Origin: Bostrychus sinensis
Taxonomy: Eukaryota; Chordata; Actinopteri; Gobiiformes; Eleotridae
DNA: 64,000 nucleotides
Direction: 5' to 3'
NCBI GenBank assembly: GCA_020698575.1
Contig: CM036240.1
Location: 26,811,211 to 26,875,210, forward strand
In this document: positions 1-11,815 of the stretch, in pieces
Numbering within the stretch: position 1 is the first letter of the stretch
Layout: the number at the start of each line of letters is the position of its first letter
The notes under the pieces: generated by a model
Databases searched by the model: none
The model's input: the letters and a program-made list of their open reading frames with translations, nothing else
What the model was told of the DNA's origin: nothing
Translations under genes and position numbers: made by a program

Positions 1-1251
1 TGCCATGACCGTATGTTGTAAAGTAAAAATTTCCCTGAAAATCATCTACCATATGTTTGCCAAACACAGCGGTCCTCTGATAATCCTAGTCCCGTGAGAA
101 TCCCCGTGTCTGTGATTCAGGGTGTTTTTCTGCAGCCAACCCCGTTTTAATAATAGGGATTAGAAGTGTACTTACAGAGTGCATTTTATGCTTCTTTGGT
201 TCTTATTAAAACTATATTAATCGATGGCCCTATTCCAAAGTGATTATTGTATTTCTCCAATTAAAAAAGTAAAAAATTACCATTGAAAACACACACACAC
301 AGCACCGTAAAAGAAATAACTCAGAAGCACAAACTCCATTCCCATGGCGACATTAAAAGCCTAGAGTTGTGTGAAGCAAAGAGAAAAAGTTACCAAACCA
401 AATGCACACTGGGTAAAAATTTGTGATTTATTGGGGCAAATCTCCATGAGAGCATTTTGATGAAACATGACGACTGCTTTAACTTTGAACAGCATGTTTT
501 GCACTAAGATCAGGTCAAGAGGACCGCGTTATCATGAATGGAGATCCATTATATCTGGAAGTAAAGTCAGTAAATCAAGAAAATCACAGATGAGGCTTAC
601 CCCGAATGAACACACCACTAAAATCATTGACGTCAAGGGGGTAATCTCTCAGTAACAGAGGTCCCGGGGTAATGTTTATCCTGTGTGAAAAGGGCTTTAT
701 TGTAGATAGAGATGTGACATTCATGAATGAGCTGAATCTTTTGAACAGCTCTTCACTGTCAACAAAGAGAACCGATTCAGAGAGGTGTGCGAGCCATTCA
801 TTTTTTTTACTCTTGTATTGAAATAAACTACCTCTTTTTTGTTTGCCAACTGTGAAAAAACCTCATTAGAAAAAGTAGAAGAACTCAAGCTCAAGAAAGA
901 GTCATACAGAAACAGAAAGAGATGAAAAGAGGGAGGGACACAGACAGTCTCCACATGCCTACACGTGTGTGCATGGAAGTTTATTGTTGCCTGCTTGGTC
1001 TTTACTGACATTTTTTGCATGAACATATGTCAAGGTAGCTATATTTTGCACATTTTGGACACATAATAAATCCTAAATGGTGGTCTTACTCTATGCAGAT
1101 GTGTTTAAGGTTGCCATTAGTGAATTTAGTCCACACATGCAAATTTTATTATCATCAATGAATAAGACAATAATAATGTCTCACCAATAGAATATATTTT
1201 ATTTTGACTAAAATTATACTGTATCACTCATCCCAGTGGTTATTTTCCCAT
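1..1251. other. Non-coding, mostly unique sequence
   Basis: No gene or recognisable transposon is seen. A short (AC)7 run lies at 289-302. The part around 420-700 has mixed composition and little simple sequence and could be conserved non-coding DNA, but nothing in it identifies a function. ORFs here are short and show no protein family. Confidence 0.5.
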
Positions 1252-1402
1252 ATATAGGGAATATAGGTATCGGGGAACATAGGTACTGGTAAACATTGGT
1301 ATCGGTGAACATACAGTAGGTGCCAGGGAACATAGGTACTGGGGAACATGGGTACTGGGAAACATATGTACCAGGGAACATAGGTGTTGGGGAAACAATG
1401 AT
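1252..1402. repeat. Minisatellite, unit about 17 bp
   Basis: About eight or nine degenerate tandem copies of a unit close to GGGAACATAGGTACTGG. Copies differ by point changes (GGTACTGG, GGTATCGG, GGTGCCAGG), so the array is old. An ORF that crosses it only reflects the periodicity. Confidence 0.85.
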
Positions 1403-1559
1403 TTATTTTTTTCTTAAACTATTCAAAAGCCCATACACCATGCAGCCCATAAAGAAGGTGCATGGCTGGCCCTCTGGATGTATTTATTTTGTATTTGTTG
1501 GACATTACGTCTCAAACTCATTAATGACACTGTGCTGATCCCAGTGTGCTCTGTTTTAA

Positions 1560-2000
1560 CTGAATCACAATGCACGTTTTCCCTCCACTCCTCACCGGGA
1601 TTGTTCTCTAACCAACATTAAGCGCTCCTCTTTATCCTCACTGCCATTAGCTCTGATTTCATTAGCGCTTCTTGTCAACAGAACAAAACACGGCAGTCAC
1701 ACCTGGCTCTGTGCACCAGCTCCACTCCAAATGACTGTGGCGTGGAATCACTGGCTTTACAACGTTGGCAGCCCACTAATGTAGAGCGTGTTTAACGTCG
1801 AGCCCGTTTAGCCTGTTATTGGAAAGTGACTGACGGATGCTATTCTGTGAGCTCCGAGCAGCCGGTACAATAGAGGAGCCAGTTAGTGCCAGTTCTATTT
1901 CAGGAGCTGCATTCCAGTTGATTAGGAAGCATGTGGAACAAACTGGTGACAGAGAGGAGAGAATGGCCTCAGCGATTGTTGGGCAGAGAGCCAGAGGAGC
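1560..2000. promoter_or_regulatory. Candidate conserved non-coding block
   Basis: Low-repeat, mixed-GC sequence with repeated ATTAGC/TAGCGC words (about 1618-1670) and CAGCTG-like E-boxes. Two overlapping plus-strand ORFs of about 70-80 codons cross it but resemble no family. The regulatory label is inferred from texture only; a promoter-distal exon cannot be excluded. Confidence 0.3.
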
Positions 2001-3584
2001 TGCATCTTCCTCCAGTCACTCACTCTGTCTCTGTTACAGACTATAACAGCCCCCAATGTGGCCACAGGGAGAAGTTAGGACAATCAATTCTGCATGGGAC
2101 TACTCAAAGGGACTGTTTTCCTGGAATTCAACTGATAGATGTTAAAAGCCATGACTGTTTGTGTAATTAACAACATCGTCGAATTTCATAATCATAATGC
2201 ATTATATTTTTTTTTAGTTCAGCGCTTGTCAATGAGATATGAGACTGAAATGTGCAGTTCTTGAAAGTTAAAAAGTTTCTTCTGTTCTTCAGTTTCTTCT
2301 TCTTTAAAAGTTCAACAAATTTAGAAAATCCTACTACATTTATCGCCATTGATATTCAGATTGGTCAGGGTAAAGTAATACTGTTAGGAAACTGATAGCT
2401 AATTATTATGGATTAAAAACAAACATCTGCTCAAAAGCATTCTACAAATGACAACACAGAGAACAAACTGTTTTGCCTCATTTTCCTTTCTGGACCTCCC
2501 CCTACATTTTACAATGGCCAGCCTTTTGGAAAGACTCAAAACCTCCATGACAATGGGATGGTGACGCTCATACTTTTGACATTTTTGGCCCAGTGGTGGC
2601 GAGAGGAGATGCAGGGTATTTTTTTCAGCCCCACAAAAACTCATTTAACCATCACACGGACTCCAAAACAGAGGGGCAGTGCTGTCATGAGTTGGTGGGT
2701 TTTGGGCTCTCAAGCCCTATTTGCACAGTATTACTCTTGGACCTCTGTAATTCAGGAATTACCCACCGATGTTAGAGTTTTTACGAGGGCATTTACACGG
2801 GATAAGAGATGTCTGTAATGTACTTGATTTTATGGACTTTCTTCTTTTTTTTTTTACTTTTTAATTGGAGGAAAAAGGTAAAAGGTTCGAAATAGGACCT
2901 ATAGAGACATGTTATTATTAATATAGTGTAGATACAAATGTGAAGTGGAGAATGGAAAGACATTTTGGATCACTTTTACAATCTTTAGAAACACCAGCCC
3001 TTATAAACATTTCTTGTGTTTGTCTCTAGATTTGAAAATAAATACTGGACTGATTCTTGCGCCTCCTTGATCTCAATAAACTCTGGGATTGTTCATGATT
3101 TCACTGAGTGGGCTCTTGACCAAAAACACCAAACTTTAACCCTGCGAGCAGTGACAACTTTCACTTCAGTGGAGTTCATATTATTTATTTTATAAGTTCC
3201 CAAATGACAGTGTGGAGGGACCTGCAGGGGCGACTGGACAAAACACTTAGTTGTATGGAACAGCACACTTCAGAAATCTGTAGTACCAGCTGAACTTTAA
3301 CTTTTGCCCAGAGGCTGCTACACAGTAACAAAATCTTATACAACATATACAACATAATCCTGAAAGAATGTTTATAGCCTTGAACAAAAAGGTTGTGTTT
3401 TTACAAAAGATGGCCTTGCTCTACAGGTTCTGTCGAGTGCCCCTCTGTAACGGTTTGATCGTAATCTTAGAGTCCTTTGTTGTAAAGTTGAATGTTAAGG
3501 TCTAAACTTCTTTGTTCACATCCCAACCTTCATCTGCGTAAAGCACAAAATGGGAGATAAAAACTGACAGTCAGGTGAAGTTGA
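2001..3584. other. Non-coding, nothing recognised
   Basis: AT-rich sequence with short poly-T runs and several short ORFs on both strands. No dispersed repeat, RNA gene or protein family was recognised. Confidence 0.5.
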
Positions 3585-3865
3585 AATTTTTTTGATATTT
3601 TTTATGCTTTTATTCATATTTTTTAAACCAATCTTAGTCATCTCTTGAAGATCATTGCACATTTTACAACCTTGAAAACATTATCTGACAACAGAAGAAC
3701 ATTTTAATAAGTGCTCTACTGGCGCCATACAGAAATAGGTGAAGAGTGCAGCAGAGTGCAGCTCTGTTGCGGTCTTTTGAACAGAATCAGTGAAAAAAAG
3801 CTCTTCACTTCCTTAAACATTTTAGAAAGTGCAATTTTACTACAAAATGTAAAATACACACAGGG
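3585..3865 (-). mobile_element. TTAA-bounded MITE, family 1, 5'-truncated copy
   Basis: Reverse-oriented fragment of the family best seen at 25859-26322 and 32385-32940. Shared landmarks are the terminal TTTTTATGCTTTTATT, then the AACCAATCTTAGTCA segment, the CAGCAGAGTGCAGC segment and TTTACTACAAAATG. The far end is missing. It has no coding capacity. Confidence 0.75.
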
Positions 3866-4980
3866 ATACAGGGATATTTGAAAGGATTCTGTACAATAGC
3901 AAGACAGGGCCAAAGATACCAACTCCAGACACAAGGGGTCAGTAAATGAACAACAACTTTTTTACTGTTATACTATATCTGGCTCTTTTTTCGAGGTTAG
4001 TTCCATCATCTTTAACTCAAGAGCAACTTGAATTTGATTCCCATTGCACAATATAAGTGTTACTATTAGAGTTTTTTTTTTTTTTACATGAGGAGCTCTG
4101 GTTTGAGTTTACATCTGGGCACAAAATCTTTACCATTGCGAGATAAGGCCCATTTCCACTGGGGCCTTACAGCGGGTTACAGCACCGCTTTGCAAGGAGT
4201 GCCAGCTCTGGGATCACTTTGGACGGCTTTGGTAAAGATGGAGCTACACACTGCTGCGAGTTAATTGGCTGATAGATAATAAATAAAAGGAAAGTTAGAG
4301 ACCAGAAATAAAAGGAAAACTATTTTATAATCAAACAGTTCTTGTTCTTGTGAAATTATAAGAGTGGATGTGAAAATGTGCTGACTTTTTTGAAAAACCA
4401 AAGCTAGTCAGTTTTGTGTGTGTGTGTGTGTGTAATATGGCTCTTGCTTCATAAATCACAAATGTTATTTATATTTTTGAATGGATTATATGATGAGTTG
4501 TTAAAATGTGTTAAAATGGCACAGACAAGTGAATTAAATGCACAGAAAGCTGGGGCTAAACCAGAAGTAGTTTCCTGTTTACTGAAGCTAATACAGCTTT
4601 ACCTCCAACCTCACACTGTCACATACCAGAATTTTCTCTCCTCTTTTTATTAAATATTGGCTTACTGTCTTTACGTTTTTTTATGTTTGGGGCGACTTGT
4701 TCCAAGCTGTCCCAAACTGACACGACCTGTGCTTCTCCATCCAGTGGAAATACACCTACAGAACCAGTGCCTTGATGCTTGATGGAGGTCTGCGCTCTCC
4801 AAGTGATTTTACTTTTATGTCTATTGTGTCTTGAACAATAGAAATCTCCTCTTTATTACCCTTGGACCAAGCTGAATGAGTGAATGCTTTCATGTTTGTC
4901 CTTGAAAAATAACCAAAGCTGTTTTTTAATGCACTTTCCCCAAAATGAAAGCAAACATATAATGTAGGTTACATAAGTGT
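3866..4980. other. Non-coding, nothing recognised except a (TG)n run
   Basis: Unique-looking AT-rich DNA. A (TG)9 run lies at 4415-4432 and is the source of the Cys/Val start of a chance ORF. No other repeat or gene was recognised. Confidence 0.5.
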
Positions 4981-4984
4981 CGTC

Positions 4985-6010
4985 TTTATCCGGTAAATAT
5001 TCCCACGAGCAACAAAAACAGCGACATGGAGCCATTTACATCCCTAATTTTCACATCCATTAAAGAGATGAATGCCGCGATAGCATCTCAGTGTTTACCC
5101 GCGCTCTCCCGGGATTCATTAAAGTGAACACTCCTTTCAAAACATAATCTATTGCTTAATTAAACTTCCAAAATATGAAAATTTGAACTCGCAGATCTGA
5201 CGAGAAGTTGTTGCTTTGTTTGCACCACCCGCCCCCCTCCCTCCCTCCTTCCCTCCCTGCCGCCTCTTACTTCATTTGCACCATATTTTAATGAACGACT
5301 CGCTTAGATATATTTCCATTTGCATGTAAATAAAGCCATCCTCAAGCATTTAACAGTTTTGATTGGGATTAGGAGTGCGAGAGCCGGACGGACCTTGCAA
5401 AATAAGAATGGGCCTGAAAACGGGCCGCCGGCTGCTTAGTAAACGTTCACAGCTTCATTACAACGTGTGAAATTTTAATCAAAGATGTCGTGGGGGAAAC
5501 AGCAACGGGGGCCCCGGCCGACGTAATTAATGTCCTCTGTCATAGAGATTATGATGGCAAATTTGAATGCGCAAGTGTTTTAAAAGAGCGGCGGGGAAAC
5601 GCATTAAGTAAATTGCATAGCATGACGCGAACGGGCCGTCACTTTATGGATCCTTTATTATTATTACGGCCGACGCCATTACTTCCCCTTTAATTGTGCA
5701 GTGTTTTGTTTGGAGCTGAACTTTGCCGCGCATAAATTTTCTGCATGGCTTCCGCATATGTGTCATCGTCAAAGTGGGAATTGCAAACACATGTATATAC
5801 GATCTGGAATGAACAATAAGCAAAAGTACTCCACCCGAATGCCATCTTTAAAAGTGGAATCTCCAGTTCCTAATGAAATATTTGATAGCTGTAATAACTG
5901 TCTGCTTTATTGTCGCTTGATGTGGCTGGGACGGTTTGTTTAATAATGCTGGCTCATTAAAATGCAAATTGTGTGCATATGCGTTCATTTTCCACTACAG
6001 TAAGCCACAC
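4985..6010. promoter_or_regulatory. Candidate conserved non-coding block
   Basis: About 1 kb without transposons. It is rich in homeodomain-type words (TAATTA, CTTAATTAAA, CATTAAAG) and has octamer-like ATTTGCAT at 5328-5335 and ATGCAAAT at 5962-5969. GC-rich islets (around 5400-5520 and 5640-5690) alternate with AT-rich stretches, and a C/T tract lies at about 5227-5262. This resembles vertebrate developmental enhancers. No ORF in it resembles a protein, and conservation is inferred, not tested. Confidence 0.45.
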
Positions 6011-6319
6011 TCAGACTGTTTATCCAATCATCAACAGCGCTATAAAGAAACGCCAGGCTTTACGGGCTGCTGCTGCTGTTAAGATGTAACAGCCACTTGG
6101 CCTTGGCAAACACAAAACACAGAGCGTAGATAGTTTGAAGCTATGGACAAAAGAACTCCAATATATATGGTTGAATCTCAATGTGAAGTATATTGAGGAT
6201 TTTGTATTTTAGGTCTATACAGTACTTCCAATAATAATCACAGTAAATAATGGCAAAAAGGTTCTCTCCAGGTCTAGCTTCATTTCCCAAAGACAGCCAA
6301 GTGAAATAAATAAATAGTC

Positions 6320-6515
6320 ATAAATGGTATATACCACTTTTCTACCTCAATGGACACTCAAAGTGATTTACAAAGAACCATTCATCAATTCACACTCACC
6401 CATTCATACACCAATGTACGTAGACAATGGAGGCCCAAGGACACAACAACAGTATGCAATAGTAGGAACGCAGTATGTAATGCAGGTTTTCAGAATGGGC
6501 CCTTAAATTATAAAG
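6320..6515. mobile_element. Dispersed fish repeat ('cccaaggacacaac' type)
   Basis: Contains a CACTCAAAGTGATTTACAA segment, CACACTCACCCATTCATACACC, and GCCCAAGGACACAACAACAG followed by GTATGCAATAG. The same ordered segments recur at 18505-18770, 54995-55185, 58018-58240 and 59885-60060. These are old, diverged copies of one non-autonomous family; the class could not be determined. Confidence 0.65.
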
Positions 6516-6785
6516 CAGTAAGTCTGTACATCCACATATTATGCTTTAAGTTGTAAAAAGAGCGCAGAAATTTCCTGTCCACTAATAGTTTAAAAAAATC
6601 AAATATCAGTGCTACAAAAAAATGAATGTGCATTTTTGTTTATAACTAAACTCTGGAACTTTTGAAATGTTGGAAGTAAATATTATGAAGGTATAATGGT
6701 ATAATGAAGGTATAATCATTTTTTTTTATTATATGCATTCTTAAATGAATCATGATTGCAGTGTAATGTATAGCCCAGAATGAAA

Positions 6786-6965
6786 AATATGGCCATACCG
6801 CCTCGTGGATGCCTGATCCCGTCAGACCTCAGAAGCTAAGCAGGGTAGGGCCTGGTCAGTACCTGGATGGGAGACCGCTGGGGAACACCAGGAAGCCGGT
6901 GTGAATGTGAATGAGTGGGGACTACGGATGGAACTAGCCATTCATTAATACACACTGTCCCATTC

Positions 6966-6993
<28 letters not shown>
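6786..6993 (+). mobile_element. 5S rRNA-derived SINE (or tailed 5S pseudogene)
   Basis: Positions 6786-6902 match vertebrate 5S rRNA from the ATGGCCATACC start to the GACCGC..GGGGAACACCAGG end. The polymerase III internal control region is nearly intact: AGAAGCTAAGCAGGG, GGGCCTGG and TGGATGGGAGACCGC. By eye it is about 80% like the usual sequence. It continues into about 60 bp of unrelated body (6903-6965) and a 28-base poly-A (6966-6993), with no TTTT terminator after the 5S part. Head, body and A-tail are as expected for a 5S-headed SINE (SINE3 class). A simple retroposed 5S pseudogene is the alternative. Confidence 0.8.
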
Positions 6994-6996
<3 letters not shown>

Positions 6997-7020
6997 ACTA
7001 AAACTGACTATAATTAAGAA

Positions 7021-7182
7021 CTGTCAATGTCCTGGGCCCCCTTGCAGCTGCACTGGCTGCACTAGCTGGTTGATGGTATGCCTCTGTTTGTCAGTGTGTG
7101 TCGCTAAGTGTCAGCTCTATGACCAACAGGCCATTGCAGTGCACCTTACCTCTGGCTCAAAGTTGCTGGGATAGGCTCCAGG
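7021..7182. mobile_element. Left part of an older repeat split by a hAT insertion
   Basis: Runs from CCTGGGCCCCCTTGCAG to CTGGGATAGGCTCCAGG. The 'gctgggataggctccag' motif is common in fish dispersed repeats. It resumes after the hAT at 8630 with GCTCCAGGCCCTCATGACC and 'attggaataaataaat', so the hAT inserted into this element. Confidence 0.6.
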
Positions 7183-7667
7183 CAGGGCTTAATTTGTAAA
7201 TCAAATGATGCAAGAACAAAAATTGTGCTTTGACCTAGGAGGCCACAAGGTCAACACCGATCCTGGAACGTACACACAACACAATGCTTAGGCGCACACA
7301 CATGCCAAAATACCAAGCAACCGCTCATTTATACTCAATTTTAAATTATATCTTAACATATTTGTTAACATTATTATACATTGTAGCGCTTCACTTCAGT
7401 GTACTTTGTTTGATTGCTCAGCTGATCGAGAAATCAGCTGCTACGCGTAATTACTGCACTTTTGTAGACTCGCTCTGTCATAGACCTACTGTGTGGCCAC
7501 ACAGCAAGAACACAGACTCATGCAGCTGTGTTCTGTATAAACAAAGTCTAGACTAGGAAAGGGAGCACACAGCAGTAGTAAGCTTTCAGCTTATGTCTCT
7601 CCTTTTGATTTCGCTTCTTTTTAGTGACTGCCGTGGAGCACGCAGTCTTCTCTGAGTAATGGCGTTT

Positions 7668-8141
7668 CACAGCTCCAGGCTCAGTGAGCCTCAGCGCGTT
7701 AGCTCGAGCTTACAGATGCATTTGAAAAAAAAAAAAAAAAAAAATGCTGTGGATCTATGTCCCGTGTGCACAGGGGATATAATGGAGGAATAAAAAGCGC
7801 ACATCGAGGGCGAGTGGCGTAAGGTTTCTCTGCGTAACTATGGCTATGTAACAGTGACACTGGGGTTTAACTGGCCCCGGGTCTCATCCTGTGACCCACG
7901 ATCAGCGTTAGCTCCAGCTTCCATATGCATTTGAGTAAAAGAACAAACTGACGTGGCACTGCCGTGTCCCGTGCGCTCTCGGGCGCAGTGGGGAAATAAC
8001 ACGGCACATCCAAAGCGCATCACGTAGGTCCCCTCCGCATAACCAAAGTCAGGACAAACCTCAACCATCTTCTGGCTGTTAGCAAACACATCACTTTTGA
8101 CTTAAAGAGCAGCAGTCAGCTGTAGCTCCACTCGCGTTTGT
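7668..8141. repeat. Degenerate tandem repeat of about 210 bp inside the hAT
   Basis: A landmark with CAG, CGTTAGCTC, AGCTT and ATGCATTTG occurs at about 7690-7724 and 7902-7934, and a weaker version (TCAGCTGTAGCTCCACTCG) at 8116-8141. Between them, GTCCCGTGTGCAC..GGGG (7758) and GTCCCGTGCGCTC..GGGG (7967), and 'ggcgtaaggtttctctgcgtaac' and 'cgtaggtcccctccgcataac', also repeat. The spacing is about 205-212 bp. The repeat is absent from the other hAT copy. Confidence 0.65.
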
Positions 8142-8230
8142 AAAAACACACAGCCTACTATGGCTCTGTGCAGCTTTGTGGATGCAGCAGGGATTGGGCG
8201 GGGTCGGGGGACATCTCAAGGTACACACAG

Positions 8231-8265
8231 GTACTGGTAATGGTAATGGTAATGGTAATGGTACT
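8231..8265 (+). repeat. (GGTAAT)n short tandem repeat
   Basis: Four to five perfect hexamers flanked by GGTACT, inside the hAT element. Confidence 0.9.
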
Positions 8266-8670
8266 GCTGCACACCTGCAGACACCACTGCTGTTAACAGT
8301 GATGAATAGATGTTTCAGTTTGACGTGAAGGTCTTTTCCACCGGATTCCCTGTACACTCTATAGACACCAACAACAGCGCGGGGACAGTCTTTGATGAAG
8401 CGCTCATGAAGCGTGGCTTTTATGTTTAAAACATCGCATTTCTGTGTAATTACACCTCCGACCTTCAACACAGGTTTAGGAGGTCAAAAGAGTCAAATGT
8501 AGTCAACACTTTGTTCTGAATTGTGTCCGAGTTACCAGATCCAAGCAAACAGTTGCTGGATCGGACTGTGTCAAAATAAGGGAGTTTCCGGATCCTGTTC
8601 CGGCAAGATCCGGCTCAAATTAAGTCCTGGCTCCAGGCCCTCATGACCTCTAATTGGAATAAATAAATCA

Positions 8671-9245
8671 ATGTTGACCTCAAAATCATCAGAGTCTGAA
8701 TCCAATCAAACACTTAATGTATCCGTAGTATAGGAACACTTAATATTTTTATTGAAAAGATTTAGGATTTTTGAAAATGATTTTCAATTTCAAAATATTT
8801 AATTTCAAAAACATCTGGATGTCTGAGAACCTCCAGAGACAACTGATTTTTTATGTCACTTTTCTGATTATATGCAAGCCCTGAGTTTAGTCGAAGTGAT
8901 TCCACAATTATCTTTAAACAGCCTTGTTAAATATTCAAGACTAGGCTAAAAACCTCCCCTGGACGTGGACACTCCTGAAAGAGAAGCCATTCAAAACATT
9001 TTGACTGTGACAGCCTGGATGACCCATTTAATCTTCCTTAAATGGGCAGCCAATGTTCATCCTTGTTTCACTTTACCATTTAGCTGCATATGTGGATGTA
9101 TCTTGTGTTGGGATAGCCAGTTTCACTGTATGTTCGGCAACTGTTGATTTAATGTTGACAAGAGGTGTGGCATAACTAGCCAATGGGAGAGTCATATATC
9201 TAGTATGCATCAAACTTCCACATTAAAATACTTGAAAGTAAAGCT
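8671..9245. other. Non-coding, nothing recognised
   Basis: AT-rich sequence with no recognised repeat, RNA or coding segment. Confidence 0.5.
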
Positions 9246-9372
9246 TAAGCTGGGGTCACACCTCCAGATTGTTTATCCAGTTGTTCAATGATTCACAATT
9301 GCACCGAGGCTGTCCCAGTCAGCACTAGTGGCAGAGAGTTGTCGGCCCAGAAATCTGGAAGTGTGTGAGGTT
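9246..9372. mobile_element. Possible short inverted-repeat MITE
   Basis: TTAAGCTGGGGTCACACCTC opens the segment, and TCACACCTCCAGATT near 9256-9270 is inverted as AATCTGGAAGTGTGTGA near 9354-9370. The 'ttaagctgggg/gt.tacact' start recurs at 33252. It may be a PIF/Harbinger-like MITE; the ends and target duplication are not clear. Confidence 0.4.
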
Positions 9373-9799
9373 TAAAGACTCGAATCTTTAAGTGTGGCTG
9401 GTGCAGATATGCCTGGACTGGATTATTGCAGTCCTTTTTGCCTTAACGTTACATGGGGAAGTTATCATCTGTACAAGCGATACAACATTAGCAATATTAC
9501 TGCATAATAGCTTATTTGGTAACAATTTATTCATTTAAAAAAATGACCTCTGTGTGTCCTCAGATTTAGATGACGTCCCGAAGTCTTGTTATTTTCACAG
9601 AAGATTCCTATTACAATATGCTACTGTTTTTTTTTTTTTTAATTTAAAGACAGGAAGAATCACAAACCCTCTCTGTAAATGTTATGAAACTATTGTCCAA
9701 CAGTATAGATGTTCTTTCACTTGTGTTTTAGCTCACTTTTTTTCCAGACAGCGTTTCTGCAGAGAGCCACTGGTCATTGGAGCTTTTTCAATAAGATGT

Positions 9800-10115
9800 T
9801 TGTCTGAGTGTGGCTCTATATTGTGCAGTGGTGGAACAGTGCCGAGTCAGTGAACCCTGGTACACTGTGTGATAGAGGAGTGCTACGTGCTCAACATTCA
9901 CCTCTGCTGCTGCCTCTTGTTTATCCCCGTAATGTCCATTTTATTGGGAATCTCGGCGAGCCTTCACGCTGCCCGCTGTGCTCAGCAGTGTGGAGAAGCC
10001 GGGGCCAGCCGAGTGGTGGTCAGGAGCTGCCAATCACAATCTCAGGGATCAGTTAGCAGCCATCACTCGGAGAGCGGCCCAGGTGCTGCCTGTCTCCATC
10101 TCCTCATGTTCTACC
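9800..10115. promoter_or_regulatory. Candidate conserved non-coding block
   Basis: Higher GC than its surroundings and no repeats. It contains CCATTTTATTGGG, GCCAATCACAATC and CAGGTGCTGCC words. Three overlapping plus-strand ORFs of 80-120 codons cross it in different frames; that overlap argues against any one being real. The label is inference. Confidence 0.3.
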
Positions 10116-10391
10116 TCCATAGGCTGTCCTTTTTCTATTACTTCTTGTTTTTTTGTTTTCAACCTTTACACAGCTCAAACTTCGAGTGGAAAGCTTTTTC
10201 TTTTGTTCTATTCTCCTTTCACAACAGGCTTCACAGATAAAAGAACAGTGTTTTTGAAGTGGTATTAGCTAAAGAGCATTCATGACTTCATAGAATGTGC
10301 TTGTGTGCTACTTAAATGTGCTCACATGAATGATCTATAAAGCCAACAGTGGCTCAAACGCATATGTGCTGTGCTGTGGTATACTATAAGC

Positions 10392-10846
10392 CAATGGTTC
10401 CCAATCTTTTTTGTCTTGTGTACCCCCTGGGCCTTTTGTCATACCATGAGTACCCCCTCGCTCATACATGTGGATGGTTTTTGGTGGTCATAATACAAAT
10501 TATCATACTCAAAAACTAAAAAAAACAAAAAACAAAACAAAAACAACAACAACAAAAAACCTCAAATTCAAAATTTAAAAAGTAAAATAAATAATTAACT
10601 GTTTTCCATTAAAATAAAAATGTGAAATAAAAATTCAATTCAACATATTCAATAATATCACTTTGACCATATTTAGTGTCACTGGGACACTTGACCTAGC
10701 TTGTCTGTCATACGTTTCTAAAGTTTAATATGAAGACTGCATATATTTTCTCATGAGCTTTCACATATGATAAAAGAAATCCAAGTACCCCCTGCAAAGT
10801 GCCTCCGTACCCCGAGGGGTCCCGTACCCCTGGTAGGAAAACACTA
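10392..10846. mobile_element. hAT-like MITE (455 bp)
   Basis: Left end CAATGGTTCCCAATC; right end GGTAGGAAAACACTA, whose complement TAGTGTTTTCCTACC matches. Flanks CTATAAGC (10384-10391) and CAGTAAGC (10847-10854) agree at six of eight bases, consistent with an aged 8-bp duplication. Both ends hold TACCCCCT/GGGGT strings, and the centre is an A-rich stretch (10520-10630). A relative lies at 48890-49379. Confidence 0.75.
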
Positions 10847-10854
10847 CAGTAAGC

Positions 10855-11815
10855 TACATCTATGTGGTACAAAGAACAACAAAAGTAATTGAGAGATCTA
10901 CAGATACACTGGCGGATGAGCGCTCAAGCTGCTGGTTGTACTGCTTGTATGTTACATCAATGCACTCTATTGCACTACAAAAATATTAAGATAGCAATAA
11001 GTATACGGTAATATTTTGGTAATAGTATTTGAACATTTCTGCCAAACGTCTGCCAAAGACACCATCTATCTGTATGCATTAAAGTGGCCTCTGCACAAGA
11101 CTTGGAAAGTGCAGTACTGGGTGGCCTGTTATATCAGTTTGTACCACTAGATGGAGTCATGAGTCACTGTATCCCCAGTTACCCTCAGCCCACTGTCACT
11201 GATGTTGAAAAACATTTTGAACACACAGTCAAGTTAAGAGATATTGTCTGACTCTTTGCAAATACGAGAAATTACACAAATAAATGTGTATTATAAAAAA
11301 ATATGGGGCTGACAAAATTATTGATAAGCGTCTCTAGAGGGCTTCCATAGTTAACAGTTAACAGTTGAATATAGACTTGGAGTACATGTATACTTCTTTC
11401 AACATCTCCCAAGTGCCTCTTTTTGGCTCCACTGTTGCATAGACATTGTGTCAAACCAACAATATCTTAACAAAGCTTTACACTTCCTATACCAAAGAAA
11501 ACTGCACAAGAAAATTCTACTACATTTAATTCAACAGTTGTCCAAAAATATTCAGCAACAACGTGCAAACTGGACATAGATCATAAAGTGGCTGTTTTTA
11601 TGGTAGTACAAACTAATTTTTAGTGTCTGAATTGCTTAGTTTCTCCACTTCATTTCCGTTCAATGTTATTAGTCCTTAAAGTGAAAATAATGGAGGAGTC
11701 TGAGACTGAGATTGTCAGGAAGAAGGAGTTCTGTTCTGTTCAGCTCACTGCACTCAGATGTGCAAAAAGTTTATTGCAAGCAATTTTATAAGTTTACTTT
11801 GTATGTGCTTTAAAG
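10855..11815. other. Non-coding, nothing recognised
   Basis: AT-rich sequence with no recognised element. Confidence 0.45.

Larger units (their letters stand above)
7183..8629 (+). mobile_element. hAT-type non-autonomous transposon, copy 1 (1447 bp)
   Basis: Begins CAGGGCTTAATTTG and ends CAAATTAAGTCCTG, an inverted repeat of 14 bp with one mismatch. The 8-bp sequence GCTCCAGG is repeated exactly on both sides (7175-7182 and 8630-8637). The CAGGG end and 8-bp duplication are diagnostic of the hAT superfamily. It shares about 200 bp at the left and 170 bp at the right with the copy at 19532-20778, but the centre differs. The centre has no transposase and carries a ~210 bp tandem repeat. ORFs inside it (for example 8091-8471 minus) resemble no family. 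Confidence 0.9.

Noticed and set aside
8091..8471. 126-codon minus-strand ORF
   Set aside because: Lies wholly inside a non-autonomous hAT element and includes the (GGTAAT)n repeat, giving a PLPLPLPLPVPV tract; no family resemblance.
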